Below are positions 10,507 to 20,100 of a stretch of 64,000 nucleotides of DNA, one piece after another. Made by a program: the position numbers and the translations under genes. The DNA is taken from assembly GCA_015075635.1 (NCBI GenBank), contig JABTUA010000001.1, positions 2,294,001 through 2,358,000 of the forward strand, read 5' to 3'. The DNA is from Polyangiaceae bacterium. Lineage in GTDB: Bacteria > Myxococcota_A > Polyangia > Polyangiales > Polyangiaceae. The notes beneath the pieces are model-generated. The model had not been told where the DNA came from, ran no database searches, and saw only the letters and a list, made by a program, of their open reading frames with translations. Within the stretch, counting starts at the first letter, position 1, and each line of letters begins with the position of its first letter.

Positions 10507-11160
10507 GTGGAGAGGAAAGAGCCCCAGGGCCGAGCGGCCGGCGCCCGCCGCCGCCACTTCACCATGCTGCGGGACTTCTCCCTGGCGGACGTCATCACCC
10601 TGGCCAACGGCTTCGCGGGCACCGCCAGCATCTTGGCGGTGTTGAAGTACCTCGAGGCTCGCGACCAGCGCTACCTCTGGGCGGCCTTCGCCTGCTTGCC
10701 GTTCGCGGCGGTGTTCGACTACCTCGACGGCCGGGTCGCGCGCTGGAGGCGCAAGAACTCGATGCTCGGCGCCGACCTCGACTCGCTGGCCGATCTGGTG
10801 TCCTTCGGCGTGGCTCCGGCCGTGCTCGCGTTCGCGACCGGCATGAGTGGGGGCCTCGACGCGGCGGTGCTCGTCTACTTCGTCGGCTGCGGCATCAGCC
10901 GCCTGGCCCGCTACAACGCGACCGCCTCGGCGCTGGCGGACGAGAGCGGTAAGGTCGCCTACTTCGAGGGGACGCCCATCCCCACCAGCCTGGCGCTGGT
11001 CCTGGTGCTCGCCGTGCTGACCTGGCAGCGGCGGATCGGCGTGGCGCTGCCGTTCGGCGAGGTGGAGCTCCTCGGCCTCCGCCTGCACCCGCTCGTGCTC
11101 ATGTACCTCGTGAGCGGCAGCCTGATGATCAGCAAGACCCTCAGGATCCCGAAGGTCTGA
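10507..11160 (+). CDS. pssA: CDP-diacylglycerol-serine O-phosphatidyltransferase (phosphatidylserine synthase)
   Basis: A 217-residue membrane protein of the CDP-alcohol phosphatidyltransferase family. The full signature D-x2-D-G-x2-A-R-x8-G-x3-D-x3-D is present at residues 71-96 (DYLDGRVAR then GADLDSLAD), with about six hydrophobic segments. The enzyme transfers phosphatidate from CDP-diacylglycerol to serine, the first step to phosphatidylethanolamine. SRLARYN at about residue 138 is typical of the PssA branch. The chosen GTG follows a GGGAGGG; the ATG at 10564 (MLRDFSL) is an alternative. A short perfect hairpin (10465-10481, TGGGGC/GCCCCA) lies in the upstream region. Other CDP-alcohol substrates remain possible. 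Confidence 0.85.
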   Translation: MERKEPQGRAAGARRRHFTMLRDFSLADVITLANGFAGTASILAVLKYLEARDQRYLWAAFACLPFAAVFDYLDGRVARWRRKNSMLGADLDSLADLVSFGVAPAVLAFATGMSGGLDAAVLVYFVGCGISRLARYNATASALADESGKVAYFEGTPIPTSLALVLVLAVLTWQRRIGVALPFGEVELLGLRLHPLVLMYLVSGSLMISKTLRIPKV

Positions 11161-11169
11161 TCCAGACAG

Positions 11170-11700
11170 CTACTTGGTCAGCTCGACGCCGGTGGCCACG
11201 AACTGCACCTCGCGCACGGTGCCGTCGGGGTTCTTGTTGGCGAACTTCGCGCCCTCTTCCTCGAGGTGCTCGACGTGGCCCTTCTTCATCAACTGTACGT
11301 TGACGACCCCTTCGAGCTTGGCGTGGGCGCCAGCGGAGTCGGTCGGCACGAAGAAGCCGTAGTCCTTGAAGGTCACGCGCGCTCCGCGCGCCTCGGCGGC
11401 GACGCTCTCGGCGAGCTCCATCCAGCAGCCCTTCTTGGAGCAGGCGCGGCGGACCTCGCCCTCGACCACCACGGTCTTTCCCTCGTAGCTCTCCGGTTTG
11501 CCGAGCACCTCGCCGAGCGCGACCGCGGTCGAGCCCTTGATCGGGGCGCCGTAGCTCTTGGACGCTCGGGCCGGCGCCGCGCTCGCGGCGGCTGGCGGCG
11601 GAGCTACGGGGCTCGGCTGGGCCGGCTCGGGCGCCGGCGGATTCGACTCGCAGGCGGCGACCCCGAGGACCGCGGACAGGGCAAGAGCACGAACGCGCAT
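11170..11700 (-). CDS. DUF4920 lipoprotein
   Basis: A 176-residue protein with a short signal peptide and lipobox VAAC (Cys17), so probably a membrane-anchored lipoprotein. A Pro/Ala-rich linker is followed by a domain matching DUF4920: YGAPI at the start, EGKTVVVEGEV, and the conserved CSKKGCW segment before a beta-rich C-terminal half. Function of DUF4920 is not established; the two-cysteine CSKKGC motif hints at metal or redox chemistry, which is speculation. It converges with pssA (9 bases between stops) and is divergent from the CcmH-like gene. Confidence 0.75.
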   Translation of the reverse strand: MRVRALALSAVLGVAACESNPPAPEPAQPSPVAPPPAAASAAPARASKSYGAPIKGSTAVALGEVLGKPESYEGKTVVVEGEVRRACSKKGCWMELAESVAAEARGARVTFKDYGFFVPTDSAGAHAKLEGVVNVQLMKKGHVEHLEEEGAKFANKNPDGTVREVQFVATGVELTK

Positions 11701-11791
11701 GGCGGCGGGTTAGCGCAACAGCCCGGGCCCGCGCAAGCCCGGCAGCGAATCGGCTCTGGACGGCCAGCGCGAACGGCGCCAGATTCCGCCC

Positions 11792-12319
11792 ATGTCGCTC
11801 GGCCGTCGGTTCCGCTTCGGGGTGTTCCTGGCGCTCTTGCTCGCCGCCCCGGTCGCCGTCGCCGGCCCCGGGGACGAGCACGACGAGGTCGGCACCTCGG
11901 AGTTCAGCGAAGTGGTCGAGGGCGCCGCGGCGCTCGAAGGGCGCATCCGCGCTCCGTGCTGCTGGAACCAGACGCTCGACATCCACGGCTCACCGGTCGC
12001 GAACGAGCTCAGGCGCGAGATCCGCAAGCGCCTCAAGGCTGGTGAGACCCAGGAGGCGATCCAGGCGGACATCGTCCGGCGCTACGGGGAGAAGGTTCTG
12101 GCAGTGCCGCCGGGCAACCCGCTCAAGGACGTCGGCGTGCTGTTGTCGCTGGCCTTCGGCGCGGCGGGCATCGCCGCCGGCGCCATGCTGCTCCGCTGGC
12201 GGCGCCGCGCTCAGGCCGAGCGCATGGCGGAGCTGGACGAGGACGAGAAGAAGCCGAAGAAGAAGCGCGAGCGCGACGCCTACGACGAGCAGATCGACGC
12301 CGAGCTCGACAAGATGTGA
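11792..12319 (+). CDS. CcmH-family cytochrome c biogenesis-like protein with vicinal cysteines
   Basis: 175 residues: signal peptide (about 1-24), a small helical domain, one transmembrane segment (about 113-135) and a Lys/Glu-rich tail facing the cytoplasm. The helical domain resembles CcmH/CycL, which keeps apocytochrome c haem-site cysteines reduced: the R-x-P-C-C-W-N-Q-T-L stretch aligns with the R-C-x-x-C-Q-N-Q-S of CcmH, followed by the usual helix with I-R-x-x-L and I-x-x-x-x-x-x-R-Y-G-E-x-V-L. The usual CxxC is replaced by two adjacent cysteines (56-57). The following prenyltransferase gene begins just after the stop. Role in cytochrome maturation is likely but unproven. Confidence 0.7.
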   Translation: MSLGRRFRFGVFLALLLAAPVAVAGPGDEHDEVGTSEFSEVVEGAAALEGRIRAPCCWNQTLDIHGSPVANELRREIRKRLKAGETQEAIQADIVRRYGEKVLAVPPGNPLKDVGVLLSLAFGAAGIAAGAMLLRWRRRAQAERMAELDEDEKKPKKKRERDAYDEQIDAELDKM

Positions 12320-12333
12320 GCCGAGGTGCCGCG

Positions 12334-13344
12334 ATGAACGTCGCCATGTGGGGACGCGCGCTGTCGGTCATCCCGCGCGTCAGCAAGGAAGAGTGGGCGG
12401 AGCTCGACATCGTCAGCCGTTGGCTGATCGCGACGCGCTCCGCGGTCATCATCATGACGGCCATCGCGAGCGGCATCGCGGGCCTGCTCGCCTTTCGCGA
12501 CGGGCTCTTCGACGCGGTGCTCTGGGGTCTCTGCACCCTGGGACTATGCTTCGCCCACGCCACCAACAACTTGGTCAACGATCTCACCGACCACAAGAAG
12601 GGCGTGGACAAGGACAACTACTTCCGCACCCAGTACGGCCCGCAGCCTCTGGAGCATGGCCTGATGACCACGCGTCAGGTGCTCAAATACGCCGCATTCA
12701 CCGGGCTCGTGGCGCTCGCGGCCGGTGCCCTCCTGGTGGCGCAGCGGGGTCAAGCCACCTTGACCCTGTTCGCGATCGGCATCTTCTTCGTGCTCTTCTA
12801 CACCTGGCCGCTCAAGTACATCGGCATGGGGGAGCCGGCGGTGCTGGTGGTCTGGGGCCCGCTGATGGTGGGCGGGACGTATTACGTGGTCACCGGGCGC
12901 TTCGACTGGCAGGTGGCGCTCGCGAGCTTGCCCTTCGCGCTGGGAGCGACGGCCGTGCTCTTCGGCAAGCACATCGACAAGCTCGAGGCGGACCGGGGCA
13001 AGCACATCCGGACCTTGCCCGTGCTACTCGGCGAGCGCGCGTCGCGTGCGGTGACCATCGCGATGCTGCTGTGCCAATACGCCCTGGTCGGGTACCTGGT
13101 GCTCACCCGCTATTTCTCGCCGGTCCTGCTCTCGACGCTGGGAGCCGTCCCCGCGCTCTGGCTCGCGCTCAAGGCGTATCGGTTCCGGCGCCCGGCGAAG
13201 CCGCCGCCGGAGCTGCCGCCCAACGTTTGGCCGCTGTGGTTCGTGGCCTTCGCCTTCCACCACACCCGGCGCTTCGGGCTGCTCTACGTGCTCGGCCTGG
13301 TGGCGGACGTCGTGCTCAGGAAGATGGGGCTCGTCGGCCCCTGA
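12334..13344 (+). CDS. UbiA-family prenyltransferase, MenA-like
   Basis: 336 residues with eight or nine hydrophobic segments. It has the two Asp-rich motifs of UbiA enzymes: NNLVNDLTDHKKGVDKDN (about 78-95), whose N-D-x-x-D binds the prenyl diphosphate through magnesium, and a second DKLEADRGKH motif. The first motif with its GVD continuation resembles 1,4-dihydroxy-2-naphthoate prenyltransferase (menaquinone synthesis). The ATG at 12334 follows GCCGAGG; a GTG at 12316 overlapping the previous stop is the alternative. Coupling with the CcmH-like gene suggests a respiratory theme. The 3' end overlaps the convergent CPBP protease gene by 29 bases. Confidence 0.75.
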   Translation: MNVAMWGRALSVIPRVSKEEWAELDIVSRWLIATRSAVIIMTAIASGIAGLLAFRDGLFDAVLWGLCTLGLCFAHATNNLVNDLTDHKKGVDKDNYFRTQYGPQPLEHGLMTTRQVLKYAAFTGLVALAAGALLVAQRGQATLTLFAIGIFFVLFYTWPLKYIGMGEPAVLVVWGPLMVGGTYYVVTGRFDWQVALASLPFALGATAVLFGKHIDKLEADRGKHIRTLPVLLGERASRAVTIAMLLCQYALVGYLVLTRYFSPVLLSTLGAVPALWLALKAYRFRRPAKPPPELPPNVWPLWFVAFAFHHTRRFGLLYVLGLVADVVLRKMGLVGP

Positions 13345-14269
13345 ACGCGAGCGCGACGGCCAGGGCGCACAGGGCAGCGCCGGCAGCGGCGTACGAGAGC
13401 AGGAGCGGCACGCCGAGCTTCTGCCCGAAGCTCTCGGTGACCAGCCAGCGGCGCGTGGTGGCCAGCGCGCAGGCGTTGAACACGACGTGCACGACGATCG
13501 GCCCCGCGATGCCGCCGCTCGCTTGGCGGGATAGCCCGGTCGCCAGACCGAGACCCAGCGCCGACACCCAGCGCACGATCCCGAGGCCACCGGGCATGTC
13601 GGCGTGCATCAGGGCGAAGACTCCGGCGCTGACCGCGGTCGCGATGCCGCCGGTGAGGAAGAAGCTCGACGCCCCGCGCAGCAAGCGGAGCGCAACGCTC
13701 GGCTCGAGCACGCCCTCGGGCAGCGCGCCGGACGAGGGCGCGGTCTCGGCTCGAGCGAAGCGCTGGCGCAACGCGTCCACCGCGGACTGCGCCGCCGACC
13801 AGACTCCGCCGCGGAACATCAGCTCCTCGGCCACCGGTGACACCACGACGCCCCAGATCACGGCCGACACGAGGCCCGCAGCGACGAGCTCGCGCCCGAA
13901 CTCGCCGGTGGACTCTTGGACCGCCTGGCGGCCCCGGGCAGCCAGCTCGGCCAGCAGAGTCGGAAGCGCCGCGTAGATCGCGGCGTAGCTCGCCAAGACG
14001 TAGATCGCCGGGCCAGCCAAGAAGAGCGCGAGGAGGCGCGGCAGTGGACCCGCGGCGAGGCCGAGCGCGCGCTTGGGCTCGGGCAGGAGCGCGAAGCTCG
14101 TTCCGAGGCCGATCGCGAGGACGGCGAGCTGCACCAGCGTCAGGTAGGCCTGGAGGCTCAGCTGCCGCGCCAGCGCGAGGGGGATGACGCGGACGGCGTG
14201 CTCGGAGAGCAGGCTGAAGGAGAGCAGCCAGACAATCGCCACCGCGAAGTGGCGGCCGACCCTCACCAC
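13316..14269 (-). CDS. CPBP-family intramembrane metalloprotease
   Basis: 317 residues with many hydrophobic segments. The three conserved motifs of the CPBP/Rce1 (type II CAAX protease) family are present: AEELMFRG (E-E-x-x-x-R), FALMHAD (F-x-x-x-H) and HVVFNA (H-x-x-x-N/B). These glutamates and histidines form the metal site within the membrane. The start GTG (14269 or 14266) overlaps the stop of the upstream dehydrogenase, so the pair is probably translationally coupled. The last 29 bases overlap, tail to tail, the MenA-like gene. The substrate is unknown; in bacteria such proteins act in signalling, bacteriocin self-immunity or peptide processing. Confidence 0.8.
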   Translation of the reverse strand: MVRVGRHFAVAIVWLLSFSLLSEHAVRVIPLALARQLSLQAYLTLVQLAVLAIGLGTSFALLPEPKRALGLAAGPLPRLLALFLAGPAIYVLASYAAIYAALPTLLAELAARGRQAVQESTGEFGRELVAAGLVSAVIWGVVVSPVAEELMFRGGVWSAAQSAVDALRQRFARAETAPSSGALPEGVLEPSVALRLLRGASSFFLTGGIATAVSAGVFALMHADMPGGLGIVRWVSALGLGLATGLSRQASGGIAGPIVVHVVFNACALATTRRWLVTESFGQKLGVPLLLSYAAAGAALCALAVALAFRGRRAPSS

Positions 14270-14925
14270 GGCAAGACTTCGCCGTTCTGGTGCAGGAATC
14301 GCCCGGTGGTGTCGAGCCGGAGCTCGTCGATGCGGGCGAGCAGGCCCCGCACCGACTCGTCGGCTTCGATCATGCCGTGCCCGGCCGTCATCTCCGTCCG
14401 CACCGAACCGGGGTGCAGGATCACCACGGCGATGCCCCGGGGGCGGAGGTCATGCGCCAGCGAGACGCCGGCGGCGTTCAGCGCCGCCTTGCTCATGCGA
14501 TAGCCGTAGTAGCGCCCGGAGCCGTTGTCGCCGATGGATCCCATGCGGCTGGTGATCAACGCCACCTTCGATCCGGAGTGCAGGCGCCCGGCGAGGGCCC
14601 GGGTCGAGAACAAGGGGGCGATGGCGTTGAGCTCGAGCTGCGCGCGGACCTTGTCGAGGTCGAGGTCCTCGAGCGAGTCCGGGATGAGCACGCCGGCGTT
14701 CTGAATCAAGAGGTCGATGTCGTCGCTTGCGAGCGCCGCCGCGAGCTTCGACCACGCCGGGGGGGCGGTCATGTCGATTCCGCTCTCGATGCGGACTCCG
14801 AGCGCATCGAGGGCGGGTGAGCTCTTGCGGCACACCGCCACGACGCTGGCTCCGCGAGCCGCGAGCTGCCGCGCGAGCTCGAGCCCAATTCCACGATTTG
14901 CTCCCGTGACGACCGATACACCCAT
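14263..14925 (-). CDS. Short-chain dehydrogenase/reductase
   Basis: The start is the ATG at 14925, preceded by GGGAGAGAAG, giving 220 residues and placing the cofactor motif TGANRGIG at the very N-terminus as in classical SDRs. The catalytic Y-x-x-x-K is present (YRMSKAALN) with an upstream Ser in SRMGS and the NAG motif (QNAGVL). The enzyme should reduce or oxidise a carbonyl/alcohol with NAD(P)H; the substrate is not evident. It begins 17 bases after the UvrD-like helicase and overlaps the CPBP gene start, so the three are likely one transcript. A longer in-frame extension upstream is antisense-like, low-complexity sequence and is not used. Confidence 0.85.
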   Translation of the reverse strand: MGVSVVTGANRGIGLELARQLAARGASVVAVCRKSSPALDALGVRIESGIDMTAPPAWSKLAAALASDDIDLLIQNAGVLIPDSLEDLDLDKVRAQLELNAIAPLFSTRALAGRLHSGSKVALITSRMGSIGDNGSGRYYGYRMSKAALNAAGVSLAHDLRPRGIAVVILHPGSVRTEMTAGHGMIEADESVRGLLARIDELRLDTTGRFLHQNGEVLPW

Positions 14926-14942
14926 GACTTCTCTCCCTGGTG

Positions 14943-17045
<2,103 letters not shown>

Positions 17046-17123
17046 GACCGGCGACGAGTAGGGACGAGGAGCCCGGGGGTCAAGCAGAGAAGAGCGACGG
17101 CTGTCGCACGGGGCAGGGCGTTG

Positions 17124-18308
17124 ATGTACCTTCCCCGGGTCCGCCCGATGCTGAGTGACAAGGTCTTCGAAATCGAGCCCGGCGTCCAGGCGCACTTCGG
17201 TTGCGGGAGCGTCGAGAAGTTACCCCGAGCCGTGCGTGCACTGGAGCGCGAGCGTGCGATACTCGTGACGGATCCGGGTGTCGAGCAAGCGGGCGTCGTC
17301 TCGAAACTGAAGGGCACGCTCGAAGCCGACGGGATCTTGGTCGAGATCTCGGCGGCACCTCGCCGCATCCCGAGCGGAGACCGGGTGGCGACGCTCGTCG
17401 CGCGGGTGCAGCGCGAACCGCGCAGCGCGATCGTGGCGGTCGGCGGCGGTTCGGTGATCGACACGGCGAAGGCCGTGGCGCTGCTCGCTCCGAACGGCGG
17501 CAGCGTGAGCGACTTCCCGCCGGGCTGTCGCCCGGCCCGGCCGGGGCTGCCGGTGATAGCGATCCCGACCACCGCCGGCAGCGGGTCGGAGACCAACATG
17601 TTCGCGCACCTGCTCGACCCGCGCACGCAGCGCTTGATCGTGATTGGACACCAAAGCGTGCTGCCGGCGCGCGTCGTGCTCGACCCCGAGCTCAGCCTGT
17701 CGCTCCCGCCGGACGTGACCGCGACGACGGGGTTCGACGCGCTCACGCACGCCATCGAGGCATTCACCAGCAACCGCCACAACCCGTTCTCGGACGCCCT
17801 GGCGCTGCGAGCCATCGCGGCCATCGCGACCTATCTGCCCCGGGCTCACGACTCCGGCAGCGACATCGAAGCGCGCTCGCAGATGTGCTTCGCAGCGCAC
17901 CTGGCCGGTCTCGGCTTCGGCAGCTCCGGGCTCGGGCTGTGCCACGCCATGGCCCACGGGCTCTCGGCGCGCCTGGACGTGACCCACGGCCAGGCCTTGG
18001 CCGCGCTGCTCCCGCACGTGATGCGCTTCAACTTCGGCATCTGCGAGGCGCGGTACGCGCAGATCGCCATCGCCCTCGGGGTCGCCGCGCCCGGGGTCAG
18101 CGACGCCGAGAATGCTCATCGCGCCATCTCCGAGCTGGAGCGGCTGACGGAGCGGGTGGGGCTCCGGCGCTCCGCCACCGAGCTGGGGGTGGACCGGAGG
18201 CTCTGCGCCGTCCTGGCCCAAGACGCGATGGCCGACGTGGTGCTGTCCGCGACCCCGCGCTTCCCGGATGCAAACGACGTGCTGGCGCTGTACGAGGCCG
18301 CGCTGTGA
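17124..18308 (+). CDS. Iron-containing (group III) alcohol dehydrogenase
   Basis: 394 residues, the usual size for Fe-dependent alcohol dehydrogenases. The nucleotide motif GGGSVIDTAKA lies at 107-117, followed by PTTAGSGSE at 148-156. The metal ligands are recognisable: D205 and H209 (GFDALTHAIE) and the later histidines in CHAMAHGL and VTHGQ (H274/H278 and H288). The enzyme interconverts an alcohol and aldehyde with NAD(P). The ATG at 17124 is chosen; ATG 17148 would remove eight residues. The long open frame upstream is antisense to the helicase gene. The stop overlaps the GTG start of the next gene, so the dehydrogenase and hydrolase are a coupled pair. Confidence 0.88.
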   Translation: MYLPRVRPMLSDKVFEIEPGVQAHFGCGSVEKLPRAVRALERERAILVTDPGVEQAGVVSKLKGTLEADGILVEISAAPRRIPSGDRVATLVARVQREPRSAIVAVGGGSVIDTAKAVALLAPNGGSVSDFPPGCRPARPGLPVIAIPTTAGSGSETNMFAHLLDPRTQRLIVIGHQSVLPARVVLDPELSLSLPPDVTATTGFDALTHAIEAFTSNRHNPFSDALALRAIAAIATYLPRAHDSGSDIEARSQMCFAAHLAGLGFGSSGLGLCHAMAHGLSARLDVTHGQALAALLPHVMRFNFGICEARYAQIAIALGVAAPGVSDAENAHRAISELERLTERVGLRRSATELGVDRRLCAVLAQDAMADVVLSATPRFPDANDVLALYEAAL

Positions 18309-19108
18309 GCCCACCACGGCGCCTGCCGGTGAGCTCCGGCGGCGTGTCGCTCTACGCCGAGTGCTGGGGCGAGGCTGGGCCGGTGTTGGTCCTGGGCCAC
18401 GGGTTCGGAGGCAGCGCGCGGAACTTCCGGCCCCAGGCCCGCGCGCTCCAGACGAGTCACCGCGTCGTGTTGTTCGATGCCCGCGGGCACGCGCGCAGCG
18501 ACGCGCCCGCGGCCGCCGAGGCGTACCGTCCCGAGTGTTTCGTCGCCGACCTCGCGGGCGTGCTCGACGCCATCGGGGTCGAGCGCGCCGTCGTCGGTGG
18601 GCTCAGCATGGGCGCAGGTGTCGCGCTGCGCTTCGCCCTCGAGCACCCCGGGCGCGTCGCCGGGCTCGTGCTGTCCGCCTTCCCCCGCGCCGTGGACGAG
18701 CCGGCCCACGTGCCCTGGGCCCTGGGCTTTGCCGAGGCGATCGAGCGAGCCGGCATCGAAGTCGCCGGTGCGGAGACCATCTGGGGACGCTTCGATGCGA
18801 AGACTGCGGATTTGATCCGGCGGGGATTCGTCGAGCACGCCCCGCACGCGCTGGTGAACACCCTGCGGGAGCTCATCGCCGTGCAGCCGTCGCCCGAGCG
18901 TCTGCCCGGCCTCGCCCAGCTGGCGGTGCCCAGCCTGGTGATCGTCGGCAGCGAGGACCAGGCCTCGCTCGGGCCGTGCCGTGCCCTGGGCCGGCTGATC
19001 CCGGGCGCTCGTCTGGTCGAGATCCCGGGTGGCGGGCACATCGTGAACCTGACGCACCCGAGCGAATACAACCGCGCCCTCGGGGAATTCTTGTCTTCCG
19101 CCGGGTGA
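18305..19108 (+). CDS. Alpha/beta-hydrolase
   Basis: 267 residues from a GTG that overlaps the preceding stop codon (GTGA). It shows the alpha/beta-hydrolase fold: oxyanion LGHGFGGS (30-37), F-D-A-R-G-H-x-x-S (57-65), nucleophile elbow GLSMG (Ser101), acid in GSED (Asp218) and His245 in PGGGH. No signal peptide, so cytoplasmic. The overall pattern is that of the lactonase/carboxylesterase (3-oxoadipate enol-lactonase-like) group. Tight coupling to the alcohol dehydrogenase suggests action on an ester or lactone in the same pathway, but the substrate is not shown by the sequence. Confidence 0.85.
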   Translation: MSPPRRLPVSSGGVSLYAECWGEAGPVLVLGHGFGGSARNFRPQARALQTSHRVVLFDARGHARSDAPAAAEAYRPECFVADLAGVLDAIGVERAVVGGLSMGAGVALRFALEHPGRVAGLVLSAFPRAVDEPAHVPWALGFAEAIERAGIEVAGAETIWGRFDAKTADLIRRGFVEHAPHALVNTLRELIAVQPSPERLPGLAQLAVPSLVIVGSEDQASLGPCRALGRLIPGARLVEIPGGGHIVNLTHPSEYNRALGEFLSSAG

Positions 19109-19137
19109 TCTGGCCCCGCTCGGGCGTGGGCGGTACC

Positions 19138-20100
19138 ATGCTGGGCGCCCCCGTGCTTCGGACCCGACCCCTCGCGCTCTGCCTGCTCGGCTCGGCCCTG
19201 CTGCTCGCGGAGCCCAGGCCGGCCGAGGCTCAGGGCGACGAGAAAGCGCAGGCCGCAGCCAAGTTCAAGGCGGGCGAGAAGGCGTTCAAACGCCACGAAT
19301 ACAGCGTCGCCGCCAAGGCGTTCGAAGAAGCCTACGCCATCGCTCCACACCCGGCGGCGTTGTTCAACGCCGCCACGGCTCACCAGAAGGCCGGGCAGCT
19401 CGTGCGCGCGGCGAATCTTTGCGCTCGCTACCTCCGCGACGCGCCCGAGGACGACTCCCGCCGGGAGAAGGCCAACGCGCTGATCGGCGAGCTGATGCCG
19501 AAGCTCGGCCGAGTCCAGATCGTCGATCGCGGTGCCAAGAACGTGGAGCTCGACGGCAAGAGCATCGAGTCCGAGACCACGTACGTCGATCCCGGCGACC
19601 ACCTGGTGAGCGGCGAGTTCGGCGACAAAACCGTGCAGCGCAAGTTGACGGTGGTCGCCGGCAGTCTGGTGAAGGTCGCGCTCGATCCGCCCAAGAAGGA
19701 GTCGAGCGCGGCGCTCGAAGAGGAAACGGACGAGAGCCCCCCGGCGGTCGAGCCGCAGGCGGACCGCGCGAGCGAAAAGCCCCTGTCCCCGACCCTGTTC
19801 TACGTCGGTCTCGGCGTGACCGCGGTGCTCGGCGGAGTCACGGCGTGGAGCGGGCTCGACACCAACTCTGCGCGAGACGAATACGACCAGGCACCGACCG
19901 CCGGAGGTCTCGACGAGGGACGCGGGAAGCAACGTCGGACCAACGTCCTCATCGGCGCCACGGCGGTGGTGGGCGTCGGAACGGCCGTAGTCGGGCTGTT
20001 CTTCACCAACTGGAAGGGCAGCGCCAAGCCCAAGCCGGCTCCCGAGGAAGCGGGCCTGATCTTGGGCCCCGCCTTCGTCGGCGCCCGGGGGCGGTTCTGA
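19138..20100 (+). CDS. Exported TPR / PEGA-like membrane protein
   Basis: 320 residues from ATG 19138. A signal peptide (about 1-31, ending AEA) precedes a TPR pair (about 35-110) with the pattern KAFEEAYAIAPHPAALFNAA typical of myxobacterial outer-envelope TPR proteins. A beta domain resembling PEGA (VELDGKSI ... VDPGDHLVSGEF) follows, then an acidic linker and two hydrophobic segments near the C-terminus (FYVGLGVTAVLGGV and VLIGATAVVGVGTAVVGLFF). Its TGA overlaps the ATG of the kinase gene, so the two are coupled. The protein may act as partner or target of that kinase at the membrane; this is inference from gene order. Confidence 0.75.
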   Translation: MLGAPVLRTRPLALCLLGSALLLAEPRPAEAQGDEKAQAAAKFKAGEKAFKRHEYSVAAKAFEEAYAIAPHPAALFNAATAHQKAGQLVRAANLCARYLRDAPEDDSRREKANALIGELMPKLGRVQIVDRGAKNVELDGKSIESETTYVDPGDHLVSGEFGDKTVQRKLTVVAGSLVKVALDPPKKESSAALEEETDESPPAVEPQADRASEKPLSPTLFYVGLGVTAVLGGVTAWSGLDTNSARDEYDQAPTAGGLDEGRGKQRRTNVLIGATAVVGVGTAVVGLFFTNWKGSAKPKPAPEEAGLILGPAFVGARGRF

